Shown here one piece after another: positions 8,680-15,510 of a DNA stretch of 52,745 nucleotides; within the stretch, counting starts at the first letter, position 1, and each line of letters starts with the position of its first letter. Location: the NCBI GenBank assembly GCA_043754435.1, contig JAYUUS010000075.1, positions 1 to 52,745 on the forward strand, read 5' to 3'. The stretch is from JANNYA01 sp043754435 (GTDB taxonomy: Bacteria > Pseudomonadota > Gammaproteobacteria > Xanthomonadales > SZUA-5). The notes under the pieces were generated by a model. That model did not search any database and had not been told where the DNA came from. It worked only from the letters and a program-made list of their open reading frames with translations. The translations under genes and the position numbers were made by a program.

Positions 8680-8916
8680 ATGGATATTAGCCCTGCTCGA
8701 ACTGAATTTGCTCAAACCGAATTGCAAACGCTGGCGGCTAAGTTAGATCAGCTTGTCGAAATGGCGCGTAAGTTGGACGCTGAAAATCGCATGCTCAAGT
8801 CAGCACAGGCACAATTGCTAGTCGAACGTGCTGTGCTATCAGGTAAAAATGACCACGCGCGCGTGCGCATTGAAGCGATGATTTCTAGATTAAAAGCTAT
8901 GGAGCAACACATTTGA
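8680..8916 (+). CDS. ZapB-like coiled-coil cell-division protein (TIGR02449 type)
   Basis: 78 residues with a near-continuous heptad pattern from about residue 10 to the end (LQTLAAKLDQLVEMARKLDAENRMLKS). Such proteins occur immediately upstream of zapA in gammaproteobacteria and are annotated as TIGR02449 or ZapB-like; they are thought to help organise the Z ring with ZapA. The TGA at 8914-8916 overlaps the TTG start of zapA, so the two are translationally coupled. It is shorter and less acidic than E. coli ZapB, so orthology to ZapB itself is not certain. Confidence 0.8.
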   Translation: MDISPARTEFAQTELQTLAAKLDQLVEMARKLDAENRMLKSAQAQLLVERAVLSGKNDHARVRIEAMISRLKAMEQHI

Positions 8917-9203
8917 GTTCAACTGTTTCTCTTCGTATTTTTGATCGCGACTACAAACTGGGTTGCCCATCTGAACAACGTGAAGGGCTCTTAGCTGCGG
9001 CAGTTGCGCTAGATGCCCGCATGCGTGAGCTCAAAGCATCCGATAAAATGCTGACTTTGGATCGTCTAGCGGTATTAGCAGCGCTTACCTTTGCCCAGGA
9101 ACTCAATGGCAAGAATACGCGCTTTGAAAACTTGAATGAATCCCTCAGTCATGAACTCAAGCGCATGAATGAAACGCTTGATGGCGCGCTTGCCGCCGCA
9201 TAG
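8913..9203 (+). CDS. zapA: Cell division protein ZapA
   Basis: 96 residues. ZapA binds FtsZ filaments and promotes Z-ring bundling. The N-terminal domain shows VSLRIFDRDYKLGCPSEQREGLLAAAVALD, the classic ZapA pattern, followed by a coiled-coil tail (FENLNESLSHELKRMNETL). The start is TTG 8913, which shares bases with the upstream stop (TTGA); no better start is available because the next in-frame methionine is inside the conserved domain. The 6S RNA gene starts about 10 nt after the stop, the conserved zapA-ssrS-ygfA order. Confidence 0.93.
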   Translation: MSSTVSLRIFDRDYKLGCPSEQREGLLAAAVALDARMRELKASDKMLTLDRLAVLAALTFAQELNGKNTRFENLNESLSHELKRMNETLDGALAAA

Positions 9204-9211
9204 AATGGGCG

Positions 9212-9400
9212 TGCGCCCCCTGCGGTGTTCGATCGCAATTCGACATATCGCCTTGTCCCTGAAACATGACCCCGGGTTGGTCAATAGCCAACGATTTGTG
9301 CAGATCCGCTCCCCGCGGAAAGCCTCGTGTTTGGCCGGCCATCCCACTTGATCCTTGGGATCAAGGTCGCCCGAATGGCACCGACGCAGGCGGGGGGCCC
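9212..9400 (+). ncRNA. ssrS: 6S RNA
   Basis: About 185-190 nt between zapA and the 5-formyl-THF cyclo-ligase gene, the canonical 6S location. The closing stem is visible: CCCCCTGC and GGTG near 9216-9226 pair with CACC and GCAGGCGGGGG near 9379-9395. The 3' arm holds the hairpin CTTGATCCTTGGGATCAAGG (9347-9366), matching the conserved CCUUGAACCAAGGGUUCAAGG element of E. coli 6S RNA. The central region is open, as needed for binding the sigma-70 holoenzyme. 6S RNA sequesters that holoenzyme in stationary phase. Ends are estimated from the stem, not mapped. Confidence 0.88.
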
Positions 9401-9401
9401 T

Positions 9402-10022
9402 TTGTCTGAGCATTCACCTTCTGACCCGGCACCTGCTAGCGCCGCATCCGAAAAAAAACTGCTGCGCCAGCACATGCGTGCGCAGCGACGGCAACTTGAG
9501 CCGCTAGCACAATTGCAAGCAGCGAATGCGGTCCTCACGCACGCACTGAGCCGCTCTTGGTTTGCGAGCGGCACGCGTGTGGCGGCTTATTGGGCCGCAG
9601 GTAGCGAGTTATCGCTAAAACCGCTGCTGACTGTTTTGCTGGCGCGCGGGGTATTTGTGTATTTGCCACACGTTGGGTCTGACGGCAACATGCAGTTTTT
9701 ACGCTACCACGGTGAGGCGAGTCTTGCGCTAGGTAAGCACGGTATTTTCGCCCCTGTTTTCGATGCAGATCACCTTTCATCCGCATCAAATTTGGATCTG
9801 ATTTTACTACCGCTGCTGGCTTTCGATATGCGAGGCCACAGGCTAGGGCAGGGCGGCGGCTATTACGACCGATATTTGCAAACTCTAGATGCAGCGACGC
9901 CCCTCAGGGTGGGCATCGCCTTTCATTTTCAAAAAGTTGATTGTGTGCCAGCCGAACCCTTTGACGAAGTGCTGCATGCGGTCATTACTGAGCGTGGAGT
10001 CATGGGGTTTTCTAGCGATTGA
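9402..10022 (+). CDS. 5-formyltetrahydrofolate cyclo-ligase
   Basis: 206 residues from TTG 9402. The enzyme uses ATP to convert 5-formyl-THF to 5,10-methenyl-THF. It has the basic N-terminal helix KKLLRQHMRAQRRQL, the strand RVAAYWAAGSELSLKPLL, and the ATP-binding motif GQGGGYYDR, with LLPLLAFDMRGHRLG just before it. The frame is open back to 9327 but those codons are the 6S RNA 3' arm, so the start just past the RNA is preferred; it gives a 25-residue tail rich in Pro, Ser and Ala before the first helix. The gene follows 6S RNA as in E. coli (ygfA). Confidence 0.9.
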   Translation: MSEHSPSDPAPASAASEKKLLRQHMRAQRRQLEPLAQLQAANAVLTHALSRSWFASGTRVAAYWAAGSELSLKPLLTVLLARGVFVYLPHVGSDGNMQFLRYHGEASLALGKHGIFAPVFDADHLSSASNLDLILLPLLAFDMRGHRLGQGGGYYDRYLQTLDAATPLRVGIAFHFQKVDCVPAEPFDEVLHAVITERGVMGFSSD

Positions 10023-10056
10023 TGCCAACCTTGGCGTGCATAGGCCCTTGGCTTTA

Positions 10057-10572
10057 CTAATCTTGTATCGACGCTGCATGTGCTTCGTTGCTTTCCAGAT
10101 TGCGCTCGAATTCAGCTTCCAATTCAACGCTTGCGCGCGCGGCGCTAAAGCTGGTGCCTGACGCGTCCTCGACAAAGCATTGCAATGCCCTCACATGCGC
10201 AAATCGCTTGTTGACCCAGCCAAATACCAGCAGTCCGATTGGAATTAGCAGCACGCCAAACGCCACATTCACGGCGATAACGCTCAAGCGCAGTCCGCGC
10301 AATAGATCCCATCCACAAGCCGCTTTTAAAAGCACCGCGACCAGTGGTAGCCACAGCAAGCACGCGCTTAAAGCAATCCATTTGACGACGAATAGGCGGC
10401 GCGCACGCACCGCATCAAGTACCGCCCGCACCTGCACGATTGCGCCGCTGAGATTAAGTCCAGAGAGTATTTGCCAATGGCGAATATCGGTAGCGACAGT
10501 CAATAGCACCAGGGCAAGTATCGGCACTGACGCCGCCAAATAATAAATCGTCGGTGCCTTTCGCAAGTTCAA
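10057..10572 (-). pseudogene. C-terminal part of a membrane protein normally paired with an ECF sigma factor
   Basis: The open frame runs on from TTG 10572 and reads through two to three hydrophobic segments (YYLAASVPILALVLLTVA; WIALSACLLWLPLVAVLLKA; VIAVNVAFGVLLIPIGLLVF) and a cytoplasmic tail rich in Ala and Glu. The segment LDAVRARRLFVVKWIALSACLLW resembles the second half of membrane proteins that follow ECF sigma genes in related bacteria and begin with a DELKxxWxxxD-like head (from memory). That head is missing here. The frame overlaps the sigma gene out of phase, so a deletion seems to have joined the two genes. It could still be translated. No function is assigned. Confidence 0.5.
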
Positions 10573-10888
10573 TATCAGCTGCTGCGAAATTCAGCAATGT
10601 GTCTACAGGCAAAGTGTCGATAGGCAGCTCATCTTGAATGCGCCGCGATTGGCCGCGATACACTGAGATCGCAACGTTCAGCGCAATCCGATACATCCAC
10701 GTCGAAAATTGCGCACGTTTAGCATCAAATGTCGGGTAAGCGCGCCAGAGTTCGATGACGATTTCCTGCACCAGATCATTGCGGTCTTGTGCTCGTGCGC
10801 AGTAGGCATTGCTGACTTTGTACAAGATGCCTTTGTGCGCATTCAGTGCGATGAGAAAGTCATCTTGATGGCTTTTGCGTTGCGTCAT
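10454..10888 (-). pseudogene. Truncated ECF-type RNA polymerase sigma factor (region 2 only)
   Basis: Residues 1-109 read as a sigma-70 family factor: NAHKGILYKVSNAYC, the region 2 core DRNDLVQEIVIELWRAYPTFD, and AQFSTWMYRIALNVAISVYRG. After about residue 109 (near base 10560) the frame no longer resembles region 4; it continues 35 residues as an out-of-frame reading of the neighbouring membrane-protein gene. Region 4, needed to bind the -35 element, is therefore absent. ATG 10888 is a good start. The likely history is a deletion removing region 4 and the start of the membrane protein. Whether a region-2-only protein is made is unknown. Confidence 0.7.
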
Positions 10889-11124
10889 ACCGTTTTAATT
10901 AGGTGCGGCATTGCGGGCTTCCAAGTTTGGCTTAATTGCCAGATAGAACGTGATTCGCTAAATCTGGGGGAAAAATCACAGCCATGAAAAAGTTTCGCTC
11001 ACCACTATTGAAGCCGCCCGATTTCTTAGTATGTTTAGGATTTTGCATGTTCGGGTATGTTGAACTCAGCGCATTGTTTTTGGGCATTACACTTTCGCGC
11101 CTTCAACCCCTAGAGTTATTTGTG

Positions 11125-11616
11125 ATGATCCAAAAAGTTAGCAAGCGTCATAAGAATGCACGCGCGGTGGTGGTTACTTTTTTGCTTTTAGGTTGCGTTT
11201 CTAATCTTGCCGCGATGACGCCGCCTGGAAAGCCCGAAGTTCAGGACGTGACCTCTATTTCCTCTAAAGTGTCGGCGCAGCCAACGCCTAAAGGCCCAAA
11301 AAACGCGGCCCGGCCGGGCGTTGGGGCGTCCGATGCAAAAGATGAAGAAGATGAAGACAGCGCAGACGAGGATGATTTATTCGATGCCAACGATTTGTTA
11401 GACCAGATACATTTTACCGATGGTGATAACTCTGCTGACTCTGCTGACTCTGCTTACTCCGATGACTCCGATGACTCTGCTGACTCTGCTGACTCCGATG
11501 ACTCTGCTGACTCTGCTGACTCCGATGACTCCGATGACTCCGATGACTCCGATGACTCCGATGACTCCGATGATTTTGGCGATGATGGTGATGATGGTGA
11601 TGATGGTGATGAGTAG
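11125..11616 (+). CDS. Acidic Asp-Ser repeat protein, possible lipoprotein
   Basis: From ATG 11125, 163 residues. The head reads MIQKVSKRHKNARAVVVTFL then LLGCVSN, a signal peptide with a plausible lipobox (LLGC) at residues 21-24. The frame also opens at ATG 10984, which would add 47 residues with another hydrophobic stretch; the lipobox favours 11125. The middle is Pro/Lys-rich, then an acidic stretch (DEEDEDSADEDD) leads to 16 units of the form DSA or DSD encoded by 9-bp repeats, three DDG units and a final DE. Such tails bind divalent cations or act as flexible acidic surfaces. I do not recognise a family. The protein is divergent to the broken sigma gene. Confidence 0.6.
   Translation: MIQKVSKRHKNARAVVVTFLLLGCVSNLAAMTPPGKPEVQDVTSISSKVSAQPTPKGPKNAARPGVGASDAKDEEDEDSADEDDLFDANDLLDQIHFTDGDNSADSADSAYSDDSDDSADSADSDDSADSADSDDSDDSDDSDDSDDSDDFGDDGDDGDDGDE
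11423..11613 (+). repeat. 9-bp tandem repeat array coding for Asp-Ser-Ala/Asp and Asp-Asp-Gly
   Basis: About 16 copies of GACTCTGCT or GACTCCGAT, slightly mixed in order and with six uninterrupted GACTCCGAT copies near 11517-11570, then three GATGATGGT copies. Because the unit is 9 bp, gain or loss of units keeps the frame. On the opposite strand it gives a His/Ser-rich or His-run frame, which I take as a shadow. Confidence 0.9.
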
Positions 11617-11975
11617 CTTGGAAATGCCACTGCTTCGCTCGCAAACTTTGCGTTTCTAACTACGCTTAGGAAAAATCATTTAAATCTGGCATGCTAAAAA
11701 TAATACTTATCCATTTTGCGCGGCAAACTGCGCCCTTCAGGGGGGCGATGCAGCACGCGGACGCCACAGACATGTCCAGTACGAGTCAAGTTTTTCAGAC
11801 CGTGAGATAGAGGAATTTAAAAATTGAATTGGCGGGGCTTAGGTAGCTAATCGCGCTATTAAAATGGATGCGTGAGTAAAAAAAACGGCACCGGGTTAGG
11901 GTGCCAATCATTGCTCAGACCTGCAAATTGTAACGTAGTGTCAAAGAAAAAAACTCAAGTGTTGATACACAAGAT
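11617..11975. other. Convergent spacer without a gene (359 nt)
   Basis: The spacer separates the acidic repeat gene and the minus-strand gene ending at 11976. I see no coding frame with family resemblance. It contains the strong minus-strand terminator at 11878-11904 and a GC-rich stretch near 11718-11770 (GCGC and GGGGGG runs) whose role is unclear. Confidence 0.7.
11878..11904 (-). terminator. Rho-independent terminator of the gene at 11976-12407
   Basis: On the minus strand a GGCACC/GGTGCC stem with a 7-nt loop (11886-11904) is followed by a run of seven T (11878-11884 on the plus strand as A). It lies about 70 nt beyond the stop codon. Confidence 0.75.
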
Positions 11976-12407
11976 TCAGGTTGGCACGTTATGAACGTCT
12001 GGATCACACGCGACAATCTGGCCGTTCACCAAATCCCGCACAAACACGGTGAAATAGATCGATTGCTTGGTTAAATTTGCGCCGTAAAAGCTGGCACTGC
12101 GCGAAGTAACCGAGCGTTGTGCATATTCAGACTTTGTGTCGTTCGCAATGCTGAGTGAAACAATCTCAAAGCGTGCATCGGTGCTATTGAGCAGCTGCAC
12201 CGTGACCAAGCCCGCTTCATTCAAAACATAGCTGGATTTGTCGAAAGCGCAAGTATAAGCACCTTGGGGTGTTTCAGGGAAACCCTTCGCATTACCTTGA
12301 TATTCGACCGACAAATACGAAGTCACGACTTTCTTTTCGGTATTTTGTGCGGACGCAAGCTGCGCTGTTGCGACTAACGCCAGTGCGATTAAAGTTTGCT
12401 TCAACAT
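11976..12407 (-). CDS. Exported small protein ending in CDPDVHNVPT; paralogue of the next gene
   Basis: 143 residues from ATG 12407 with a clear signal peptide, MLKQTLIALALVATAQLASA, cut before QNTEKK. The mature part is beta-rich with no recognised enzyme motif. It aligns over its last 90 or so residues with the protein from 12479-12808: GAYTCAF against GVYSYKP, STDARFEIV against SSALIWEIV, and a shared DPxVHNVPT end. From memory the C-terminal DPxxxNxP resembles what RefSeq calls DP-EP family proteins, but I cannot confirm this. The single mature cysteines (in YTCAF and VACDP) could form a disulfide. The start follows AGGA supplied by CCTAGGA repeats. Function unknown. Confidence 0.7.
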   Translation of the reverse strand: MLKQTLIALALVATAQLASAQNTEKKVVTSYLSVEYQGNAKGFPETPQGAYTCAFDKSSYVLNEAGLVTVQLLNSTDARFEIVSLSIANDTKSEYAQRSVTSRSASFYGANLTKQSIYFTVFVRDLVNGQIVACDPDVHNVPT

Positions 12408-12413
12408 CAATAA

Positions 12414-12460
12414 TTTCCTAGGTTGGATTGGATTCCTAGGATTGGATTCCTAGGATTGGA
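12414..12460. repeat. 14-bp tandem repeat carrying CCTAGG, upstream of the 12407 start
   Basis: Two exact copies of ATTGGATTCCTAGG (12427-12440 and 12441-12454) with a degenerate copy before and a partial one after. On the minus strand each copy offers CCTAGGA, and the one nearest the gene is the likely ribosome-binding site for ATG 12407. Confidence 0.8.
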
Positions 12461-12478
12461 ACGGGTTTGGTCTAAAAA

Positions 12479-12808
12479 TCAGGTTGGTACGTTGTGAACC
12501 GCAGGATCAATGCGCAATATACGCTCACGTTGTGTTCTATGCTGCGCTACTACTGTTACGTCAAATGTATCAGCTTTGCTGTTTGCATCGAGCACAGAAA
12601 CACTATTTCCGCTGGGTGCTTTAGATCCGCCACTGAGTTGATCTTTAGTATCCGTATTGGTCATGCCAACAATTTCCCAGATCAGCGCGCTACTATCATC
12701 TAGCGCATAAACCAAGGTAGTTTCTGGTTCAGTCACGGTGACACTACTTGGTTTGTAACTATAGACGCCTTTTTCAGAAATGCTAACGATCGTGGTGATT
12801 GTGCTCAT
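12479..12808 (-). CDS. Small protein ending in DPAVHNVPT, overlapping the Ser/Thr kinase gene
   Basis: 109 residues with no signal peptide (MSTITTIVSISEKGVYSYKP). It is the non-exported paralogue of the protein from 11976-12407, sharing the final DPxVHNVPT. The ATG at 12808 lies within the stop of the kinase gene (4-nt ATGA overlap), which makes translation coupled and implies a common job. The protein has many Ser/Thr residues (SSVTVTEPETT, MTNTDTKD) that could be kinase targets, but this is inference. No domain is recognised beyond the resemblance to DP-EP-like proteins mentioned for its paralogue. Confidence 0.7.
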   Translation of the reverse strand: MSTITTIVSISEKGVYSYKPSSVTVTEPETTLVYALDDSSALIWEIVGMTNTDTKDQLSGGSKAPSGNSVSVLDANSKADTFDVTVVAQHRTQRERILRIDPAVHNVPT

Positions 12809-15438
12809 GGTGTGGCTCCTGTGGGGTGTAGAGCCAAAAAGGCCCGGTAATTCGGATGCTGATAGCCCATTGCATTCAATTGTAACTGCAGTGTATGAGC
12901 GGCATCAAATTCGCGCAATAAAATATGTGCTCGCACCATGGGATCAAATACTTCAGCATCACGTTGTTTAGCTGAAACTGTTACCAATAAAGACTGCGCG
13001 CGGCGGGTTGCTGCCTCCACATTTTTGCTCAACAACGCGTGCGCCAACGCAATGGCACTTTTTCGATCATTCGCGTCAGCAAGAATTAAAGCTTGCAAGA
13101 TGCCGATTGCGCGGTCATTTAAAGCCGCTGCTCTAGCGAATTGATTTTTAGCAGTGGCGATCTGTGCTGATCGGTATAGAACAATAGCGGCCCCACGGAT
13201 CCAATCAGTCAGAACGGCTTCACCGTTTGGGGATTCAAAAAGCAACGACGCAATCTCAAGCTCCTTTTCGGCCGCATCAAATTCACGTTGCGCAAAAAAA
13301 ACCCAAGCAAGGTTTGATCTGGCTGTCGCCAATGTTCCTTGCCATTGCCGCTGGTTGGGCTCGAATTGGTGCAATTTTGAAAGCTCCACCACGGTAGCGT
13401 TGAGCTGCGTTTTTGCCAATTCAATCTTCCCTGTTTGCAAAGCCATCAAAGCGAGCCATTGACGTGCATTCGCAGCTTCAAATCTGTAGGTGACCGCGTC
13501 TGGTCTAGCTGAAATAATGTCTGCCCACATAGTTAGCAGGCTGTTGTAGCTTGCTGTTGCGCCAATCAAGTCGCCTTTAGCTTCTTGCGTCTTTGCTTCC
13601 CAAGAAATCGCGCTTGCCAAATCAAAAGCTTTCCCATCGTCGTTTGGGTACTTCAACAATAGCTCACGCCCAATGGCAATAGTTTTACTGAAATACTGAC
13701 TTGCAGCATCCAGATCCCCTATTTCAAACGCAACCGTACCCAAATTATTCAACGCATAGGAAGTTTCCAATAGTCCCGTGCCTTCAACACCAGTCAATGG
13801 TTGTAAACGTTTCGCGTAGTCTAGATAACGCGCCCATTGCACTGTAGTCGCATCAAATTTTCGTTCGTTGTAAAAACATAGTCCGAGCCAATAGGCCTCC
13901 TGGGCACGCTCATATAGCAAATCAGCGGTACCCGGCTCCGCACTTTCAGCAAAATCTAGTGCGCGCTCGGCCAGTGCAAAGGTTTCGCGAGCTTTGGCCC
14001 ATTGCCCACGCTGCGTCTGTGAATCGCCAATGGTGCGAAGTGCGGCAGCACGTTGAATCGCGCTATGAGCGTCGATGTCATTGGCTTGGCTCAAGTACGC
14101 CAGCGCTTGCTTCGCCACGTCATCAATTAAATCCAATTTGCCGACTTGACTCAATTTGGCGGCAAAATCCCCCAACATGTAGCCGACCAGTTTTTCCGCC
14201 TGCTCGCGCCGCGTTTCTGCTAATGCGCGGGCGTGCTGGGCTTGGTTGAGGCCGTAGGCAGCGACTACAAGCCCGGCAACTAAGGACACTACCGTTAAAA
14301 ACCCGAGTGCGCTGGCGCCGCGAAAGCGATTGATAAAGCAGCGCACCGCATACATGCGCCCGCCGCGCATCGCCAATACCGGGCGGCGTTCGCGCCAGCG
14401 GCTTAAATCATCGGCGAAGGCGGCGGCCGACTCATAGCGTTGGTTGCGATCATCGGCCATCGCTTTCAAGGAAATCGCCCGCAAGGGTTTAGGAATGCGT
14501 TTGATCTGGCTGCGCAGTGTCGCCGGTGCTGGCACATGCTCGCCATTGCCGTCGGTGGTGTAGGCAGCGGCGGAAAGCAGGCTGCGCAGGCTAGTGCTGT
14601 CCAAGCGTTCTAGCGAAATATTGAGCGCCAAACACAGGGTTTCGACCAAAATGGCGCCCAGCGCATAGACATCAGCGCGCACATCAATACCATCCGTGTT
14701 TGGATTGAGCTGCTCCGGCGCCATATAAGCGCGCGTGCCGGCGCTGCCGCCCACTCCGACCGCGCGCGCCGAATCCACGCCAATGGCGATACCGAAATCA
14801 ATAATTTTGGGCATCGGCTTGCCGGCAACATCGGCGATCAAGATATTTGCGGGCTTTAAATCCCGATGAATCAAGCCGCGCTGATGCGCGTATTGCACAC
14901 CCTGACCCACCAAGGCCAGCAGCGCCGCGCAATTGTCTAGGCTTGGCTTATTGTTCGTGACGTAGTCGTCCAACGCGCCGCCGGAAACATATTCCATCGC
15001 AAAATACAGCGCGCCATTAGGCAGCGCACCAGCATCATAAATTTGCGCGATATATGGGTGCACCATCGTCGCCATCGCTTGGCGCTCGACTTCAAAATAC
15101 GCCTGCGATAGGCCCGAGCTTAATTTTTGGTTTGATAATTTGATCGCAACTTTGCGCTCGAAAGGCTCAACTTGATCCGCGAGCCACACCACGCCCATGC
15201 CGCCTTCACCCAAAGCTTTAATCAAACGATACGGCCCTAAGCGCTGACCGGCCACCAAAGCGATGCCCGCAGATACGCCCTCCAGTCCTTCAACTAGGGT
15301 CGCCGGGCGGGTTGGGCTGCTGTGTGATTGCGCCATGTAATAGTGCAGGGTTGAATTAGCGCCGAGTGTACGTGAAGCCCGCTTTGAAACACTATCTGCT
15401 GGCGCTTTCGTAGCAGCGGAATCGGGATATTGAAGCAT
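12805..15438 (-). CDS. Transmembrane Ser/Thr protein kinase with C-terminal TPR repeats
   Basis: 877 residues from ATG 15438. Kinase motifs in order: GEGGMG (77-82), VAIK with Lys100, HRDLKPAN (191-198, catalytic Asp193), DFG (214-216) and MAPE (239-242), so it should be active. One transmembrane helix follows at about 370-392 (LGFLTVVSLVAGLVVAAYGL). The remaining 480 residues are helical TPR units (for example AASQYFSKTIAIGRELLLKYPND), placing a protein-binding array on the far side of the membrane. The frame is open to 15504, but that stretch overlaps the pnp terminator, so 15438 is preferred; MAQSHSS at residue 35 is possible. The last bases overlap the next gene. This kinase-TPR architecture is common near ECF sigma genes in Lysobacterales. 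Confidence 0.9.
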   Translation of the reverse strand: MLQYPDSAATKAPADSVSKRASRTLGANSTLHYYMAQSHSSPTRPATLVEGLEGVSAGIALVAGQRLGPYRLIKALGEGGMGVVWLADQVEPFERKVAIKLSNQKLSSGLSQAYFEVERQAMATMVHPYIAQIYDAGALPNGALYFAMEYVSGGALDDYVTNNKPSLDNCAALLALVGQGVQYAHQRGLIHRDLKPANILIADVAGKPMPKIIDFGIAIGVDSARAVGVGGSAGTRAYMAPEQLNPNTDGIDVRADVYALGAILVETLCLALNISLERLDSTSLRSLLSAAAYTTDGNGEHVPAPATLRSQIKRIPKPLRAISLKAMADDRNQRYESAAAFADDLSRWRERRPVLAMRGGRMYAVRCFINRFRGASALGFLTVVSLVAGLVVAAYGLNQAQHARALAETRREQAEKLVGYMLGDFAAKLSQVGKLDLIDDVAKQALAYLSQANDIDAHSAIQRAAALRTIGDSQTQRGQWAKARETFALAERALDFAESAEPGTADLLYERAQEAYWLGLCFYNERKFDATTVQWARYLDYAKRLQPLTGVEGTGLLETSYALNNLGTVAFEIGDLDAASQYFSKTIAIGRELLLKYPNDDGKAFDLASAISWEAKTQEAKGDLIGATASYNSLLTMWADIISARPDAVTYRFEAANARQWLALMALQTGKIELAKTQLNATVVELSKLHQFEPNQRQWQGTLATARSNLAWVFFAQREFDAAEKELEIASLLFESPNGEAVLTDWIRGAAIVLYRSAQIATAKNQFARAAALNDRAIGILQALILADANDRKSAIALAHALLSKNVEAATRRAQSLLVTVSAKQRDAEVFDPMVRAHILLREFDAAHTLQLQLNAMGYQHPNYRAFLALHPTGATP

Positions 15439-15459
15439 GCGTTTTAGCTTGCAGCCAAC

Positions 15460-15487
15460 AAAAAACCCCACTCGCGCGGGGCTTTTT
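15460..15487 (-). terminator. Rho-independent terminator of pnp
   Basis: A CCCC...GGGG stem with flanking A and T runs on both strands (15460-15487): on the minus strand GCCCCGCGCGAGTGGGG then TTTTTT. It stands 24 nt past the pnp stop and just ahead of the kinase gene. Confidence 0.8.
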
Positions 15488-15510
15488 ACATTGCTTATTA
15501 TCAATAAAGC

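Noticed and set aside
11423..11613. CRISPR-like array
   Set aside because: Units are 9 bp and coding, with no spacers.
11414..11644. His-rich frame antisense to the acidic repeat
   Set aside because: It is the complement of the 9-bp repeat and has no start signal or family resemblance.
15439..15504. N-terminal extension of the kinase
   Set aside because: It lies over the pnp terminator, so it is unlikely to be translated.
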